Assembly (NCBI RefSeq): GCF_001968815.1
Contig: NZ_MIEQ01000049.1
Coordinates: forward strand, 62,001-126,000
Length of the DNA: 64,000 nt
Direction: 5' to 3'
From: Motiliproteus sp. MSK22-1
GTDB taxonomy: Bacteria; Pseudomonadota; Gammaproteobacteria; Pseudomonadales; Balneatricaceae
This document shows, one piece after another, positions 18,308-27,330 of this stretch. Below the pieces are notes generated by a model, which was not told the origin of the DNA, did no database searches, and saw only the letters and a program-made list of their open reading frames with translations. A program made the position numbers and the translations under genes. How positions within the stretch are numbered: position 1 is the stretch's first letter; the number at the start of each line of letters is the position of its first letter.

Positions 18308-19069
18308 TTAAGGCTTAATCCTGTAACCGGTGCGAAATATCCAGCTGATACCCGCCAAACAGATCAGCAGGAATACAACGGTCATACCCAGGCTTATAGC
18401 GACGTTAACATCGGCAACGCCATAAAATGCCCAGCGAAAACCGCTGATCAGGTACACCACCGGATTAAACAGAGTCAGGGTCTGCCAGGGTTCGGGGAGC
18501 ATATTAATGGAATAAAAGGCGCCGCCGAGAAAGGTTAGTGGAGTAATAACCATCAGCGGGATGACCTGCAGTTTTTGGAAGTCGTCCGCCCAGATACCGA
18601 TCATGAATCCGAACAGACTGAAAGTGACTGCGGTGAGTACCAGAAACGCCAGCATCCACAAAGGATGGACAATCGAATAGTCAACAAAAATTCGAGCCGT
18701 GGCCAGTATCAATAATCCAAGTAGAATCGATTTGGTTGCCGCTGCGCCGACGTAACCGGCGACGATTTCAAAGGGGGATACCGGCGCTGACAGCACCTCG
18801 TAGATAGTGCCGGAAAATTTTGGAAAGAATATGCCAAAAGAAGCGTTGGAAATGCTCTCACTGAGTAGCGAAAGCATAACCAGACCGGGAATAATAAAGG
18901 CACCGTAGCTGATCCCATCAATCTCCCCCATCCGTGAGCCTATCGCAGTTCCAAAGACAATAAAGTACAGTGAAGTGGACAACACCGGCGAGGCGATACT
19001 CTGCATCAGAGTCCGCCAGGCTCGGGCCATCTCAAATTTGTAGATTGCCCGGATACCATAAATATTCAT
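18308..19069 (-). CDS. ABC-2 type transporter permease (YadH-like)
   Basis: This 253-residue integral membrane protein has six predicted helices and the ABC-2 signature around residues 120-200 ([20 protein letters not shown] and [20 protein letters not shown]). The sequence [20 protein letters not shown] is typical of the permease of the E. coli YadGH pair. Its start overlaps the stop of the ATPase gene upstream by four bases, showing translational coupling. Substrate is unknown; family members export drugs, polysaccharides or lipids. Confidence 0.88.
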   Translation of the reverse strand: MNIYGIRAIYKFEMARAWRTLMQSIASPVLSTSLYFIVFGTAIGSRMGEIDGISYGAFIIPGLVMLSLLSESISNASFGIFFPKFSGTIYEVLSAPVSPFEIVAGYVGAAATKSILLGLLILATARIFVDYSIVHPLWMLAFLVLTAVTFSLFGFMIGIWADDFQKLQVIPLMVITPLTFLGGAFYSINMLPEPWQTLTLFNPVVYLISGFRWAFYGVADVNVAISLGMTVVFLLICLAGISWIFRTGYRIKP

Positions 19070-19992
19070 GCTCGCTCCCTTACCAGATTGACGAATATCT
19101 CTTCAAGAGAGCTTTCACTGGAGTGCAGGTCTTTGACGTCTAACCCTTGCTGATCGAGACTACGCAATAGTTCTGCAATACCAGTATGCTCCTGTTGAGT
19201 GTCGAAGGTATAAATCAACGTGCTTGCATCCTCTCCTCGTTCCAGTTGGTAACGATCCAGCTCGGAGGGTAGCTCTGTGAGAGGAGTCTGCAGTTGCAGT
19301 CTGAGCTGCTTTTTGCCGAGCTTGGCCATCAGAGCTGACTTCTCTTCTACCAATACCAGTTCACCGCCGTTGATCACACCGATACGATCAGCCATATCTT
19401 CTGCTTCTTCGATATAGTGGGTGGTCAGGATAATGGTGACACCACTGCTGCGCAGCTCCCGTACCATTTCCCACATATCTCGCCGCAGCTCGACATCGAC
19501 TCCGGCAGTTGGTTCGTCAAGGAACAGAATCTGTGGCTCGTGAGAAAGAGCTTTGGCAATCATTACCCGCCGCTTCATACCACCAGACAATGCCATGATT
19601 TTGGAGTCTCTTTTATCCCACAGTGACAGCTGGCGCAGCAGTTTTTCAATGTAGGCCGGATCAGGTGCTTTGCCGAACAGCCCGCGGCTGAAGGTGACCG
19701 TTGCCCAGACACTCTCAAAGGCATCCGTGGAGAGCTCTTGCGGCACTAAGCCTATTTTGCTCCGGGCCTCACGATAATCAGTGGCGATGTCATGACCGTC
19801 AGCCATTACATCACCCTGGCTGGGGTTAACAATGCCGCAGATAATGCTGATCAATGTCGTTTTGCCAGCACCGTTGGGGCCTAGCAGAGCGAAGATCTCA
19901 CCGCGCTGGATTTCCAGATTGATATTATTTAACGCAGTAAAGTTACCACTGTAAGTCTTGCTTAGGCCCTTAATGGAAATGATCGATTGCAC
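19066..19992 (-). CDS. ABC transporter ATP-binding protein (YadG-like)
   Basis: This 308-residue ATPase has all nucleotide-binding motifs: Walker [10 protein letters not shown] near residue 38, signature [15 protein letters not shown] near 136, Walker [13 protein letters not shown] near 158, and a switch His in [20 protein letters not shown]-terminal extension of about 80 residues ends in [15 protein letters not shown], typical of the DrrA/YadG class of exporters. It is co-translated with the ABC-2 permease downstream. Together they should form a two-subunit exporter of unknown substrate. Confidence 0.9.
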   Translation of the reverse strand: MQSIISIKGLSKTYSGNFTALNNINLEIQRGEIFALLGPNGAGKTTLISIICGIVNPSQGDVMADGHDIATDYREARSKIGLVPQELSTDAFESVWATVTFSRGLFGKAPDPAYIEKLLRQLSLWDKRDSKIMALSGGMKRRVMIAKALSHEPQILFLDEPTAGVDVELRRDMWEMVRELRSSGVTIILTTHYIEEAEDMADRIGVINGGELVLVEEKSALMAKLGKKQLRLQLQTPLTELPSELDRYQLERGEDASTLIYTFDTQQEHTGIAELLRSLDQQGLDVKDLHSSESSLEEIFVNLVRERA

Positions 19993-20107
19993 TGGGTCTC
20001 CTATCGATTATTCGATGGCTTCAATGAGGGGTTAAGGGTACTTATAATAGATTGAAAATATTGATGCTTGATTAAAAGTACGAGTAATCGCTTAAATAAC
20101 TCAGCAT

Positions 20108-21316
20108 TTATTCAAAAGTTCCAACGATCACCGACTGGCCTTGTCGCTTATGCCATGTTCCCTTAACCATTACATCAGTAATTTCATAGTTATCATTTAA
20201 TACCAGCAAATCGGCATCCAGGCCAGGAGCGATTTTTCCCTTTGATTTAAGTTTTAAAAGACTTGCCACATTACTGGTAAACATGGGTAACAGGGTTTCT
20301 AGCTTTAATCCGGCCTGCAAAGCGACTTGTAAGGTTTCTACTAGGGTGCTGGCACGACCAAAGTCCATACGCTGAAGTTCACCTTGATGATCGAAGCAGG
20401 GGAGGCAACCTCCGCCATCTGAACTGACGGTTATCCGTTCCACTGCCAGGCCCTGATTAACCGCAAGCTCTATGGCTTCTGCTGCTTCAAACCCTGACTC
20501 GGTCGTTCCTTTAGGAAACGCCGTAATATCAATATAGCCTCCATGGCTTAACAGCTGGCAACTGTCCTTAAACAACTCTTTATTTCGATTAACATGAGTG
20601 GGGTTGAAGACTCTGGCAGGAATTTCCGTTTCTGACAGGGCTCGCTCAAGCAATTCCAATCGGCGTTCACCCTCTCCCAGGTGGAAGTGAATGATACCGG
20701 CTTTACCGGTTATCAGGCCTGCAACATGGGCTTCGCTGGCGAGTCGAATGACTTCCTCATAAGTTGGCTGGCTCGAGCGGTGGTCGCTTATGGCAAATTC
20801 TCCGATTCCAATCACCGGCTCCAGATAGACAATGTCAGCCTTTGCACTTTCGGTCAGCGTTGTCAGTGGGTAGTGGTAGCCGCCGGTCCAGCAATAGGCC
20901 GACATACCTTCCTCCCTGAGCCCATAAACCCGGGCCAGCAGATTACCGGTATTGCGGGTGGTATCATCTGTTCCCAACAATCCCACCACGGTTGTTACGC
21001 CCGCGCCGGTAAATTCTGAGATAGGCACAGGGGGCACCTGAGTGGAAAAGCCACACTCACCACCCCCGCCAGTAATATGCGCATGACTGTCGATAAATCC
21101 GGGAGTTAGCGCGGCCCCTTGAAAGTTGATAACCTCAATATTCCAGTCACTGGGAATGATCCCTTGATCATTATCGTTTCTATCAAGAATTGCTGCGATT
21201 TTGCCTCCGGCGATCAACACATCCTTTACGCCCAGGTATTCAGGACTGTATAGCTTTACGTTTTTTAGTAATGAGATCATGCCGGTAACATTATCCTGAT
21301 CTAATGATTGGCCCAC
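20108..21316 (-). CDS. iadA: Isoaspartyl dipeptidase IadA
   Basis: This 402-residue enzyme of the amidohydrolase superfamily hydrolyses beta-aspartyl dipeptides that arise from damaged proteins. The metal-binding motif is FIDSHAHITGGGGECG (His78 and His80), then HFHLGEGERR, FNPTHVNRN and the catalytic Asp in TVSSDGGG. The tail KGKIAPGLDADLLVLND is the usual amidohydrolase C-terminal strand. Length fits E. coli IadA (390). The frame opens with GTG at 21316; an ATG at 21280 would give a length closer to the family. A small ORF with its own terminator lies 200 bases upstream on the same strand and may control it. Confidence 0.9.
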   Translation of the reverse strand: MGQSLDQDNVTGMISLLKNVKLYSPEYLGVKDVLIAGGKIAAILDRNDNDQGIIPSDWNIEVINFQGAALTPGFIDSHAHITGGGGECGFSTQVPPVPISEFTGAGVTTVVGLLGTDDTTRNTGNLLARVYGLREEGMSAYCWTGGYHYPLTTLTESAKADIVYLEPVIGIGEFAISDHRSSQPTYEEVIRLASEAHVAGLITGKAGIIHFHLGEGERRLELLERALSETEIPARVFNPTHVNRNKELFKDSCQLLSHGGYIDITAFPKGTTESGFEAAEAIELAVNQGLAVERITVSSDGGGCLPCFDHQGELQRMDFGRASTLVETLQVALQAGLKLETLLPMFTSNVASLLKLKSKGKIAPGLDADLLVLNDNYEITDVMVKGTWHKRQGQSVIVGTFE

Positions 21317-21454
21317 GACTGATAACCTCTACATTTTCATCATTGTTTTATTGGCAACTTATTCTTTTCACTACTGCATTCGAACGGACCGGGGGAGGGG
21401 CTATAAACGGGTGCTTCCATTTGACAACCGGTATTCGGTAAATCACAGCGATTA

Positions 21455-21483
21455 AAAAAGCCTCGTAGCAAGGCTGCGAGGCT
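21455..21483 (-). terminator. Intrinsic terminator between the tiny ORF and iadA
   Basis: On the minus strand AAAGCCTCG and CGAGGCTTT pair over nine bases around a loop of about ten bases, and the 3' arm runs into TTTTTT. This is a strong Rho-independent terminator. It sits 37 bases after the stop of the 14-codon ORF and about 140 bases before iadA, so it is either that ORF's terminator or an attenuator for iadA. Confidence 0.75.
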
Positions 21484-21519
21484 TTCCGTCATGGAGCAAA
21501 CTCAGGCAATAGCCTGGCG

Positions 21520-21564
21520 TCAACAAACTACCCCAGAAGTTCGCTCGATAAGTCGTTCAGACAT
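21520..21564 (-). CDS. 14-residue small ORF (possible leader peptide) upstream of iadA
   Basis: An ATG at 21564 is preceded at seven bases by GGAGGTGAT, a near-perfect complement of the 16S rRNA 3' end and the best ribosome site I see in the window. The frame reads MSERLIERTSGVVC and stops with TGA. Right after the stop the sequence CAGGC-TATT-GCCTG forms a small hairpin, then comes the intrinsic terminator. There is no run of a single amino acid as in classical amino-acid leader peptides. I do not recognise the peptide. It may be a regulatory leader for iadA or a free-standing small protein. Confidence 0.45.
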   Translation of the reverse strand: MSERLIERTSGVVC

Positions 21565-21646
21565 ATGATCACCTCCAGTTGCTCAGGGAGTGATTCTTCT
21601 CGCCAGCGCCCCCCTGGCAGGCTGGTGGCGATACGCTTCAATCGAC

Positions 21647-21675
21647 AATGTGCGCTCAGAAACCTTCGCTGTCAA
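21647..21675 (-). promoter_or_regulatory. Possible sigma-70 promoter for the tiny ORF
   Basis: On the minus strand a perfect TTGACA (21675-21670) is followed after 17 bases by CACATT (21652-21647), a poor -10 element. The predicted transcript would begin about 75 bases before the 14-codon ORF and could fold, since GCCAG / CTGGC arms lie in its leader near 21600-21620. Confidence 0.3.
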
Positions 21676-21740
21676 ATTTTATTAGCAGTGATCTGTTGAG
21701 GTTTGAGCGAACAGGCCATGGTCTTTCTGTTGGCAAACCA

Positions 21741-23015
21741 TTATGAATGAGCATCACTACGTTGCAGTGTTTCGGAATTCTGTGCTCTTTTTTGAACCAG
21801 AAGCAAAATAGCTAGTGAAGATAATCCACACACTAAAAAACCGAGTACCAATGGTTGAACTGTACCGTTGTAGCTTTGTCCGATTACTCCGCCTACTACG
21901 ATAGATAACAGAGTTTGTATCGAGCTGATGACAGAAGTTGCCACCCCCGCAATGTGACCTAAAGGTTGTACCGCAAGAGTGTTGAGGTTTCCAAACAGAA
22001 TCCCAAAACAAAAGAAGACCATTGCCAGATAGCTGATAAATGGGATCAATGGCGGATGCCCTGAGGACATTCGAGTATAGAGCAGAAATGCAAAAGAGAT
22101 AATGGAAAAGGCAGCCAATGAGAATAAGCAAAGCCGCTCCATTGAAAATTTCATTACTAATTTTGAATTGGCGAAAGAGGAAAGCCCGATAGCCAGGGCT
22201 AAACCGCCAAAGTAAAGGGAAAAGGAGTCACCCAGTTGGTATTGAATCTGCAGAATCTGTTGTGCCGAACTTAGGTATCCAACAAAGGAGCCAAAAATCA
22301 CTCCGGCAGCAATCATATAGACCCGCGTGACCGGATGCCTTAATGTTTCAGCAATACCCATAGTAATAACGGTGACTGAAAATCCGAGACGTTTATCTCC
22401 GGGCAAGGTTTCGGGTTGACGAAAGAACAGCCATAAGAGACTCACTAAGCCCACCATTGAAATAACTGCGAAGATGGCTCTCCAATCAGCAAAGAAAAGA
22501 ACGGCTTGTCCCAGAGTGGGGGCCAGTGCCGGCACCAGAATAAAAAACACCATAATTAATGACATGACTCTCCCCATTTCCGGTCCTTCGAACTTGTCTC
22601 TGATCATGGCTAATGTCACCACTCGACAGGCGGCGGCTCCGAATCCTTGGAAAATCCTTCCAATTAACATAAAGGTGAAGTCTGTTGAAAAAAGTGAAAT
22701 CAGATTTCCGACCAGAAAAATGCACAAACCGAGATAAAGAGCAGATTTTCTACCATAAGAATCTGATAAAGGACCGTAAAGCATAAGTCCCATTGCCATA
22801 CCCAGAAATACCGTAGTAATGACCAACTGACCATCATTCGGGTTTTCAAGCTCAAGGCTTGTTCCTATTTGCCCCAGAGCAGGAAGCATCGCATCTATGG
22901 ATAGCGCCAACAGCGACATTAATATAGCCATCAGGCAAATGAATTCTCTGTTATCTATTTTGGAATCCGGATGATTCATTTGTACCTCTGTTAAGTTTTG
23001 CTCTGGAAAGGCCAT
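21741..23015 (-). CDS. Bcr/CflA-family multidrug efflux transporter (MFS)
   Basis: This 424-residue major facilitator protein has about 12 membrane helices. The family signatures are the first helix ALSIDAMLPALGQIG, the loop motif GPLSDSYGRKSALYLG and RIFQGFGAAACRVVTLAMIRD split over helix 4. These match the Bcr/CflA drug:proton antiporters. Two starts are possible: ATG 23015 (GGAG upstream) and ATG 22979 (AGAGG upstream). It is divergent from soxR, and its promoter carries a SoxR operator of classical spacing, so the pump is very probably induced by redox-cycling compounds. Confidence 0.9.
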   Translation of the reverse strand: MAFPEQNLTEVQMNHPDSKIDNREFICLMAILMSLLALSIDAMLPALGQIGTSLELENPNDGQLVITTVFLGMAMGLMLYGPLSDSYGRKSALYLGLCIFLVGNLISLFSTDFTFMLIGRIFQGFGAAACRVVTLAMIRDKFEGPEMGRVMSLIMVFFILVPALAPTLGQAVLFFADWRAIFAVISMVGLVSLLWLFFRQPETLPGDKRLGFSVTVITMGIAETLRHPVTRVYMIAAGVIFGSFVGYLSSAQQILQIQYQLGDSFSLYFGGLALAIGLSSFANSKLVMKFSMERLCLFSLAAFSIISFAFLLYTRMSSGHPPLIPFISYLAMVFFCFGILFGNLNTLAVQPLGHIAGVATSVISSIQTLLSIVVGGVIGQSYNGTVQPLVLGFLVCGLSSLAILLLVQKRAQNSETLQRSDAHS

Positions 23016-23079
23016 GAGGTCTCCAAGTTGAGATCTCGATTTTCCTTTATTAGAACGTCCTTGAGAATGATTGCAAGCA

Positions 23080-23110
23080 AGTCTAATATCTCAAGTTAAC
23101 TTGAGGTCAA
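23080..23110 (-). promoter_or_regulatory. SoxR-controlled promoter of the drug-efflux gene
   Basis: On the minus strand the -35 TTGACC (23110-23105) and the -10 TAGACT (23085-23080) are separated by 19 bases, the over-long spacer that MerR-type activators need. The spacer contains the palindrome CTCAAGTTAACTTGAG (23090-23105), identical to the core of the E. coli soxS operator. Its position within the spacer is also the same as at soxS. Activated SoxR would twist this promoter into an active form and drive the MFS gene. Confidence 0.9.
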
Positions 23111-23201
23111 GGATTATCAACGCTAAGGGGCGATAAAAAGTGGTAATAAGTTAGTAGGGATAGAAGAGCTGAGACCATCGGTAGAGATAAAAGGTACCAG
23201 G

Positions 23202-23708
23202 ATGAATGAAAAGAAAACCGAATTATCAGTAGGAGAGGTCTCTGCTCGAAGTGGAGTTGCGGTGTCTGCCATTCACTTTTATGAATCCAAAGGGCTGATA
23301 AAATCGTGGCGCAATAATGGTAACCATCGACGCTACGGACGTGAGGTTCTTCGTAAAATTGCAGTAATCAAAGCTGCACAGAATGCCGGAATTCCTCTAA
23401 AAGAAATTGCCACAGCACTGGCGACCATCCCTGATAGCAACAAGGTGACTTCAGACGATTGGGAAAAGCTCTCCACAAAATGGAAGAGCGAATTGGATGA
23501 TCGCATAGAACGCCTGATAATGCTGCGGGACAGGCTTTCCTATTGCATCGGTTGTGGTTGTTTGTCGGTCAAACACTGCGAAATGATTAACCCCAGTGAT
23601 AAATTGGCTGAAAAGGGGGCGGGGCCGCGACTGCTGGACCCTAAGGATGTCGCTGAGTTCAAAAAGGATTGGAATGAATCGGATCCTGAAGATCTATCTA
23701 CCGATTGA
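23202..23708 (+). CDS. soxR: Redox-sensing transcriptional activator SoxR
   Basis: This 168-residue MerR-family regulator has an N-terminal winged helix (VGEVSARSGVAVSAIHFYESKG) with the HRRYGREVLRKIAVIKAAQ segment, a dimerisation helix, and the [2Fe-2S] ligands Cys115, Cys118, Cys120 and Cys126 in CIGCGCLSVKHC, the exact SoxR spacing. The ATG at 23202 is preceded by AGGTACCAGG. It is divergent from the MFS drug-efflux gene, with the SoxR operator between them. No soxS-like gene is adjacent, which fits the non-enteric pattern in which SoxR directly controls pumps and redox enzymes. Confidence 0.96.
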   Translation: MNEKKTELSVGEVSARSGVAVSAIHFYESKGLIKSWRNNGNHRRYGREVLRKIAVIKAAQNAGIPLKEIATALATIPDSNKVTSDDWEKLSTKWKSELDDRIERLIMLRDRLSYCIGCGCLSVKHCEMINPSDKLAEKGAGPRLLDPKDVAEFKKDWNESDPEDLSTD

Positions 23709-23765
23709 CCTGTACCTGCTTTGAACTCCTTTTTGAGACAATCAGGGCGTTAACTCTCAAGATGA

Positions 23766-24680
23766 TTATTGAGTTCCGTTCTCTGCTTGATCGCGCTCGT
23801 GTTCAGCTTCCTCAATAATCCACGCCTGGAATGCCTCTGCATGGGGTTGCATATACTGGTGCGCTGGATAGGCCAGATAGAAGGCTTCAGCGGTAGCTAC
23901 CCGTTGCTCAAAGGGAGCGACCAAACGTCCGTTGGCAATCATTTCTGATACCAGGGAGGTTCGCCCCAGCGCAAAACCATTCCCCAATGAAGCCATTTCC
24001 AAGGCAGTAATCAGTGTGTCAAACTGTATTCCCTGAGAGGCATCCAGGTGTTGGTAACCGGTCTGGTTGAGCCAGTACCCCCAACCTTCTTCATAGCCGA
24101 TAACATGTAACAGGGTATGATTAATCAATTCTTCAGGAGTGTCCGGTAAAGGCGCGTGATCGCTGAGAGTGGGGCTACATACGGGAAACAATTCGTCCCA
24201 GGTCAGGCGATCTGACTTAAACCCCGGCCAGGAACCTTTGCCATAGCGGATCTCCATATCGGCATCCTTGTCTTTTTCTTCCACCCAGATATTACTGGTA
24301 AAACGCAGACCCACATCAGGATGACGTTTTCGAAAACGGGCAATTCTGGGGGCCAGCCAGGTTGTAAAGAAAACCAGGTTTACTCTTACTGTCAGAAGTT
24401 TAGAGCGACCGTGGCCAAAAATTTCATCTGTCGCAGCGGCCAGCCGTTCAATGGATTCATGAACAGCAGGCATATAGGCTTGACCTGCTTCGGTTAACTC
24501 CAACCCTCGAGGTAAGCGCTTGAAGAGGGCAACTCCGAGTTGCGACTCCAGTCCTTTAACTTGTTGACTGATGGCCGCTTGAGTGAGGTTTAGTTCTGTC
24601 GCAGCCTGAGTAAAGTTAAGGTGTCGGGCCGATACTTCGAAGGATCTTAGCCAATTGAGAGGGGGGAGCCGTTTTTTCAT
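23766..24680 (-). CDS. LysR-family regulator, GcvA/AmpR type
   Basis: This 304-residue regulator has the N-terminal winged helix-turn-helix (LNWLRSFEVSARHLNFTQAA, then LNLTQAAISQQVKGLESQLG) and a C-terminal inducer-binding domain. The opening PPLNWLRSFEVSARH is typical of the GcvA subgroup. It is the last gene of the minus-strand series containing the DMSP genes, 16 bases downstream of the IclR gene. In Marinomonas a LysR regulator (DddR) ends the dddTBC operon, so this is a candidate for that role. The presence of an extra BCCT and IclR gene in between leaves that open. Confidence 0.88.
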   Translation of the reverse strand: MKKRLPPLNWLRSFEVSARHLNFTQAATELNLTQAAISQQVKGLESQLGVALFKRLPRGLELTEAGQAYMPAVHESIERLAAATDEIFGHGRSKLLTVRVNLVFFTTWLAPRIARFRKRHPDVGLRFTSNIWVEEKDKDADMEIRYGKGSWPGFKSDRLTWDELFPVCSPTLSDHAPLPDTPEELINHTLLHVIGYEEGWGYWLNQTGYQHLDASQGIQFDTLITALEMASLGNGFALGRTSLVSEMIANGRLVAPFEQRVATAEAFYLAYPAHQYMQPHAEAFQAWIIEEAEHERDQAENGTQ

Positions 24681-24696
24681 CGGTCTGCGCTCCAGA

Positions 24697-25479
24697 TCAG
24701 CTTATTTCAGTTTCTGTGTCATCGATCAATCTGCTCAGCTCTTCGGCAGCTTCTCGTAACAGGGGAGTAAATGACAGTAATTCTTTCAGGTTCTTTCGAA
24801 TGAGTGGCGCGTGGGTGAACAAACAGGCGAACAGCTTTCCACTGTTATCTTTTACAGGAACTGCACAGGCGATCATACCATCGACAAATTCTTCGTTGTC
24901 GATACCCATATCTTCAGATTTAGTTCTTATAAGCGCTGCTTCCAAAGAGTCAGGGTCAGTCAGCGTATTGCGGGTATATTGCCGCAGAGGTAGATTTTTA
25001 ATGATCCGTTGGCGTCGCTCCTTGGGCAGAGAGCTGAGATAAAGTTTACCGCTGGAAGTACACCAAGTGGGGGTGCGACTGCCTACCGGCAGATGTACTT
25101 GCAAGGGCCAGTCAGTTTGAACACGGTCGTAATAAATCATCTCGGTGCCATTAGGAATCGCAATACCACAGGTTTCACCAATTTCATTGGTGAGTCGGGT
25201 AAGGATCGCCTGTCTTAGTGCTTTAAATCGACCACTGTAAAGCACTCCCAAAGCGATGCCGTGCATACGATCACCGGGAACGATCAAACCACGCATATTG
25301 GTTTGAAGATAACTGTCTTTTTCAAGTTGGCTCAGAAGGCGATGAATACTGGGTTTTGGGATGTCGAGCTGGTAGGCGAGATCAGCTGGAGACATAGGCC
25401 GTTCTGCTTTGGATACCGCTTCGATAATTTCCAGTACTCGCGTGATAGAGGAGCCTTTTTCTCTAGATGATACCGACAT
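24697..25479 (-). CDS. IclR-family transcriptional regulator
   Basis: This 260-residue regulator has an N-terminal winged helix (ITRVLEIIEAVSKAERPMSP, with LDIPKPSIHRLLSQLEKDSY as the recognition helix region) and a C-terminal effector-binding GAF-like domain with PVGSRTPTWCTSSGKLYLS and NEEFVDGMIACAVPV. The start at ATG 25479 has a strong GAGGAAAGAGGA site; an upstream ATG at 25524 would add 15 residues. It lies just downstream of a BCCT carrier gene on the same strand and probably controls it or the whole DMSP cluster; this is inference from position. Confidence 0.9.
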   Translation of the reverse strand: MSVSSREKGSSITRVLEIIEAVSKAERPMSPADLAYQLDIPKPSIHRLLSQLEKDSYLQTNMRGLIVPGDRMHGIALGVLYSGRFKALRQAILTRLTNEIGETCGIAIPNGTEMIYYDRVQTDWPLQVHLPVGSRTPTWCTSSGKLYLSSLPKERRQRIIKNLPLRQYTRNTLTDPDSLEAALIRTKSEDMGIDNEEFVDGMIACAVPVKDNSGKLFACLFTHAPLIRKNLKELLSFTPLLREAAEELSRLIDDTETEIS

Positions 25480-25661
25480 TCCTCTTTCCTCTGAAAACTG
25501 ACTTAACAACAGTAACAGCTGCATATTATCGGTGTGGTATAGAAGCTACAAGATCTCCAGGTAAGAGGCTGCTACATTCTTTTGGTTTATCGAGTCCAGC
25601 TTCTCTATCTGGCCAAGTTTTGAGTTGTTAAACAGGAGGGACGAGTTCGTTTGTGGATATC

Positions 25662-25688
25662 CGTCCTCAGCCATCATGGCTGAGGACG
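25662..25688. repeat. Perfect hairpin downstream of the second BCCT gene
   Basis: CGTCCTCAGCCA and TGGCTGAGGACG pair over 12 bases around a three-base loop. No T-run follows on either strand. It lies 47 bases past the stop of the BCCT gene (minus strand) and about 180 bases before the IclR start. It may stabilise the 3' end of the carrier mRNA or act as a Rho-assisted stop. Confidence 0.5.
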
Positions 25689-25734
25689 CTATAAACGCAC
25701 TCTTATCAAAATAGCAATAACCGTTCTATGAAAG

Positions 25735-27330
25735 CTATATTGCCTTGCTGGCGTTCGATAAGCCTATCCACAAACTCACACACATGGCGAGTAATACCAG
25801 AGTAAAAGGTAAGCCGGTTGAAACAGCCATCGCCTGCAATGCGCTGAGCGCTTCTGAGCCACCGATCAATAGTAACACCGCAGCCACCAATCCCTCGAAG
25901 CTGCACCAGAAGATTCGTTGTGATACCGGCGCGTTGGTTTTACCCCCGGCGGTAATGGTGTCTATCACCAATGAACCGGAGTCGGAAGACGTGACGAAGA
26001 ACACCAGTACCAGTACGATTCCGACCAGTGACAACAGACTGGAGAGAGGGAAGTCGCTGAGCATATGAAATAGCTTGATTTCCTGTGCTGCGGCGGCAAC
26101 GGGAGCGGAAGCGTCAGCGATCACCTGGCTTACAGCCGTACCACCAAAGGTAGACATCCAGAGTATGCAAAGCGCGGTTGGCACCAGAATCACGCAGATG
26201 ATGAATTCGCGTACAGTGCGTCCGCGTGAAACACGAGCTATAAACATACCGACAAAAGGTGACCAGGAAACCCACCAGGCCCAATAGAACGAAGTCCAAC
26301 CCTGGGAAAAATTTGCATCCTCGCGTCCGAAGGGCATCGACAACGGGATAAATTCGGTGGCATAGGCATAGGCTCCGGAAAACATGGTTGACATGATGTC
26401 ACCGGTTGGTCCGACCAGCAGTATGAACAGCAACAGCACCAGAGCCAGTCCCATATTAATTTCAGAGAGGATCTTAACCCCACCGTCCAGGCCGCGCACC
26501 ACAGATACGATGGCGATCAGGGTGATAGCCGTGATAAGCAGCACTACGGCAACGTTTCCGGTACCCCAGTCGTATAGGAAACTAAACCCTGCCAGGGCTT
26601 GCTGGGTGCCAAACCCAAGCGACGTTGCCAGTCCAAATAAGGTAGCGAATACCGCGATTATATCGATTGTATGACCAGGCCAGCCCCAGACGCGTTCTCC
26701 CAGCAGAGGATAAAAAGCTGATCTCAGGGTTAGTGGTAGCTTATGGTTGTAGGAGAAGAAGGCGAGTGCCAGTGCCACTACAGCGTACATCGCCCAAGGG
26801 TGCAGGCCCCAGTGATAAATAGTCGCCGCCATGGCGAGATCTTTTGCCGCATTGATATCACCGGCAGCTCCTGCCAGTGGTGCCCAGTCAGTGCGAGCCC
26901 CGTTTTCCATCGATATGCCGCCCATGGAGGAGGCAAAGTGGGACATAGGCTCGGATACTCCAAAAAACATCAGACCTATCCCCATGCCCGCAGCAAATAG
27001 CATTGAAAACCAGCCAACGTAGCTATAATCGGGTGTTGCATCCTGGCCGCCGAGGCGCACCTTACCCAGTCTGGTCACACAGACCACTAATGCGAAGACG
27101 ACGAAAATGTTTCCTGCTGAGAGAAAGAACCAGGAAAAATTGCTAGTAATCGCGGGGCGCAGCCAACTGAAAAATTCTGATGCTCCCTGCTGAAACATTA
27201 ATGTGACCAGCACGAATACGACGATCGACATCCCTGAAATCAGAAAAACCGGGTTGTGTATGTCGAGGCCGAACGGCGTAATATTATCCTGACCGATTTT
27301 GTAGTCAGTTTGCACATCGTCTTCACTCAT
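25735..27330 (-). CDS. BCCT-family transporter for betaine-like compounds (second copy)
   Basis: This 531-residue carrier has about 12 membrane helices and the BCCT signatures: the Gly-rich stretch AAGMGIGLMFFGVSEPMSHF near residue 115 and the Trp segment WTSFYWAWWVSWSPFVGMF near 345. Family members carry quaternary or sulfonium compounds such as choline, glycine betaine, carnitine or DMSP. It differs clearly from the other BCCT gene at 30663-32291. It is downstream of dddC after a strong terminator, so it may have its own promoter. DMSP, an osmolyte or carnitine are all possible substrates; the C-terminus is short, without an osmosensing extension. Confidence 0.9.
   Translation of the reverse strand: MSEDDVQTDYKIGQDNITPFGLDIHNPVFLISGMSIVVFVLVTLMFQQGASEFFSWLRPAITSNFSWFFLSAGNIFVVFALVVCVTRLGKVRLGGQDATPDYSYVGWFSMLFAAGMGIGLMFFGVSEPMSHFASSMGGISMENGARTDWAPLAGAAGDINAAKDLAMAATIYHWGLHPWAMYAVVALALAFFSYNHKLPLTLRSAFYPLLGERVWGWPGHTIDIIAVFATLFGLATSLGFGTQQALAGFSFLYDWGTGNVAVVLLITAITLIAIVSVVRGLDGGVKILSEINMGLALVLLLFILLVGPTGDIMSTMFSGAYAYATEFIPLSMPFGREDANFSQGWTSFYWAWWVSWSPFVGMFIARVSRGRTVREFIICVILVPTALCILWMSTFGGTAVSQVIADASAPVAAAAQEIKLFHMLSDFPLSSLLSLVGIVLVLVFFVTSSDSGSLVIDTITAGGKTNAPVSQRIFWCSFEGLVAAVLLLIGGSEALSALQAMAVSTGLPFTLVLLAMCVSLWIGLSNASKAI

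Noticed and set aside
21505-21522. TGA of the tiny ORF read as selenocysteine with the following hairpin as SECIS
   Set aside because: The hairpin is short and lacks the bulged U and loop G of bacterial SECIS elements, and the extension would end after only five codons; no sel genes are nearby.
23766-24680. Firm assignment of the LysR gene as dddR
   Set aside because: Similar genes occupy this position in Marinomonas, but here an IclR gene and a second BCCT gene lie between it and dddC, and GcvA-type regulators are too common for sequence alone to decide.
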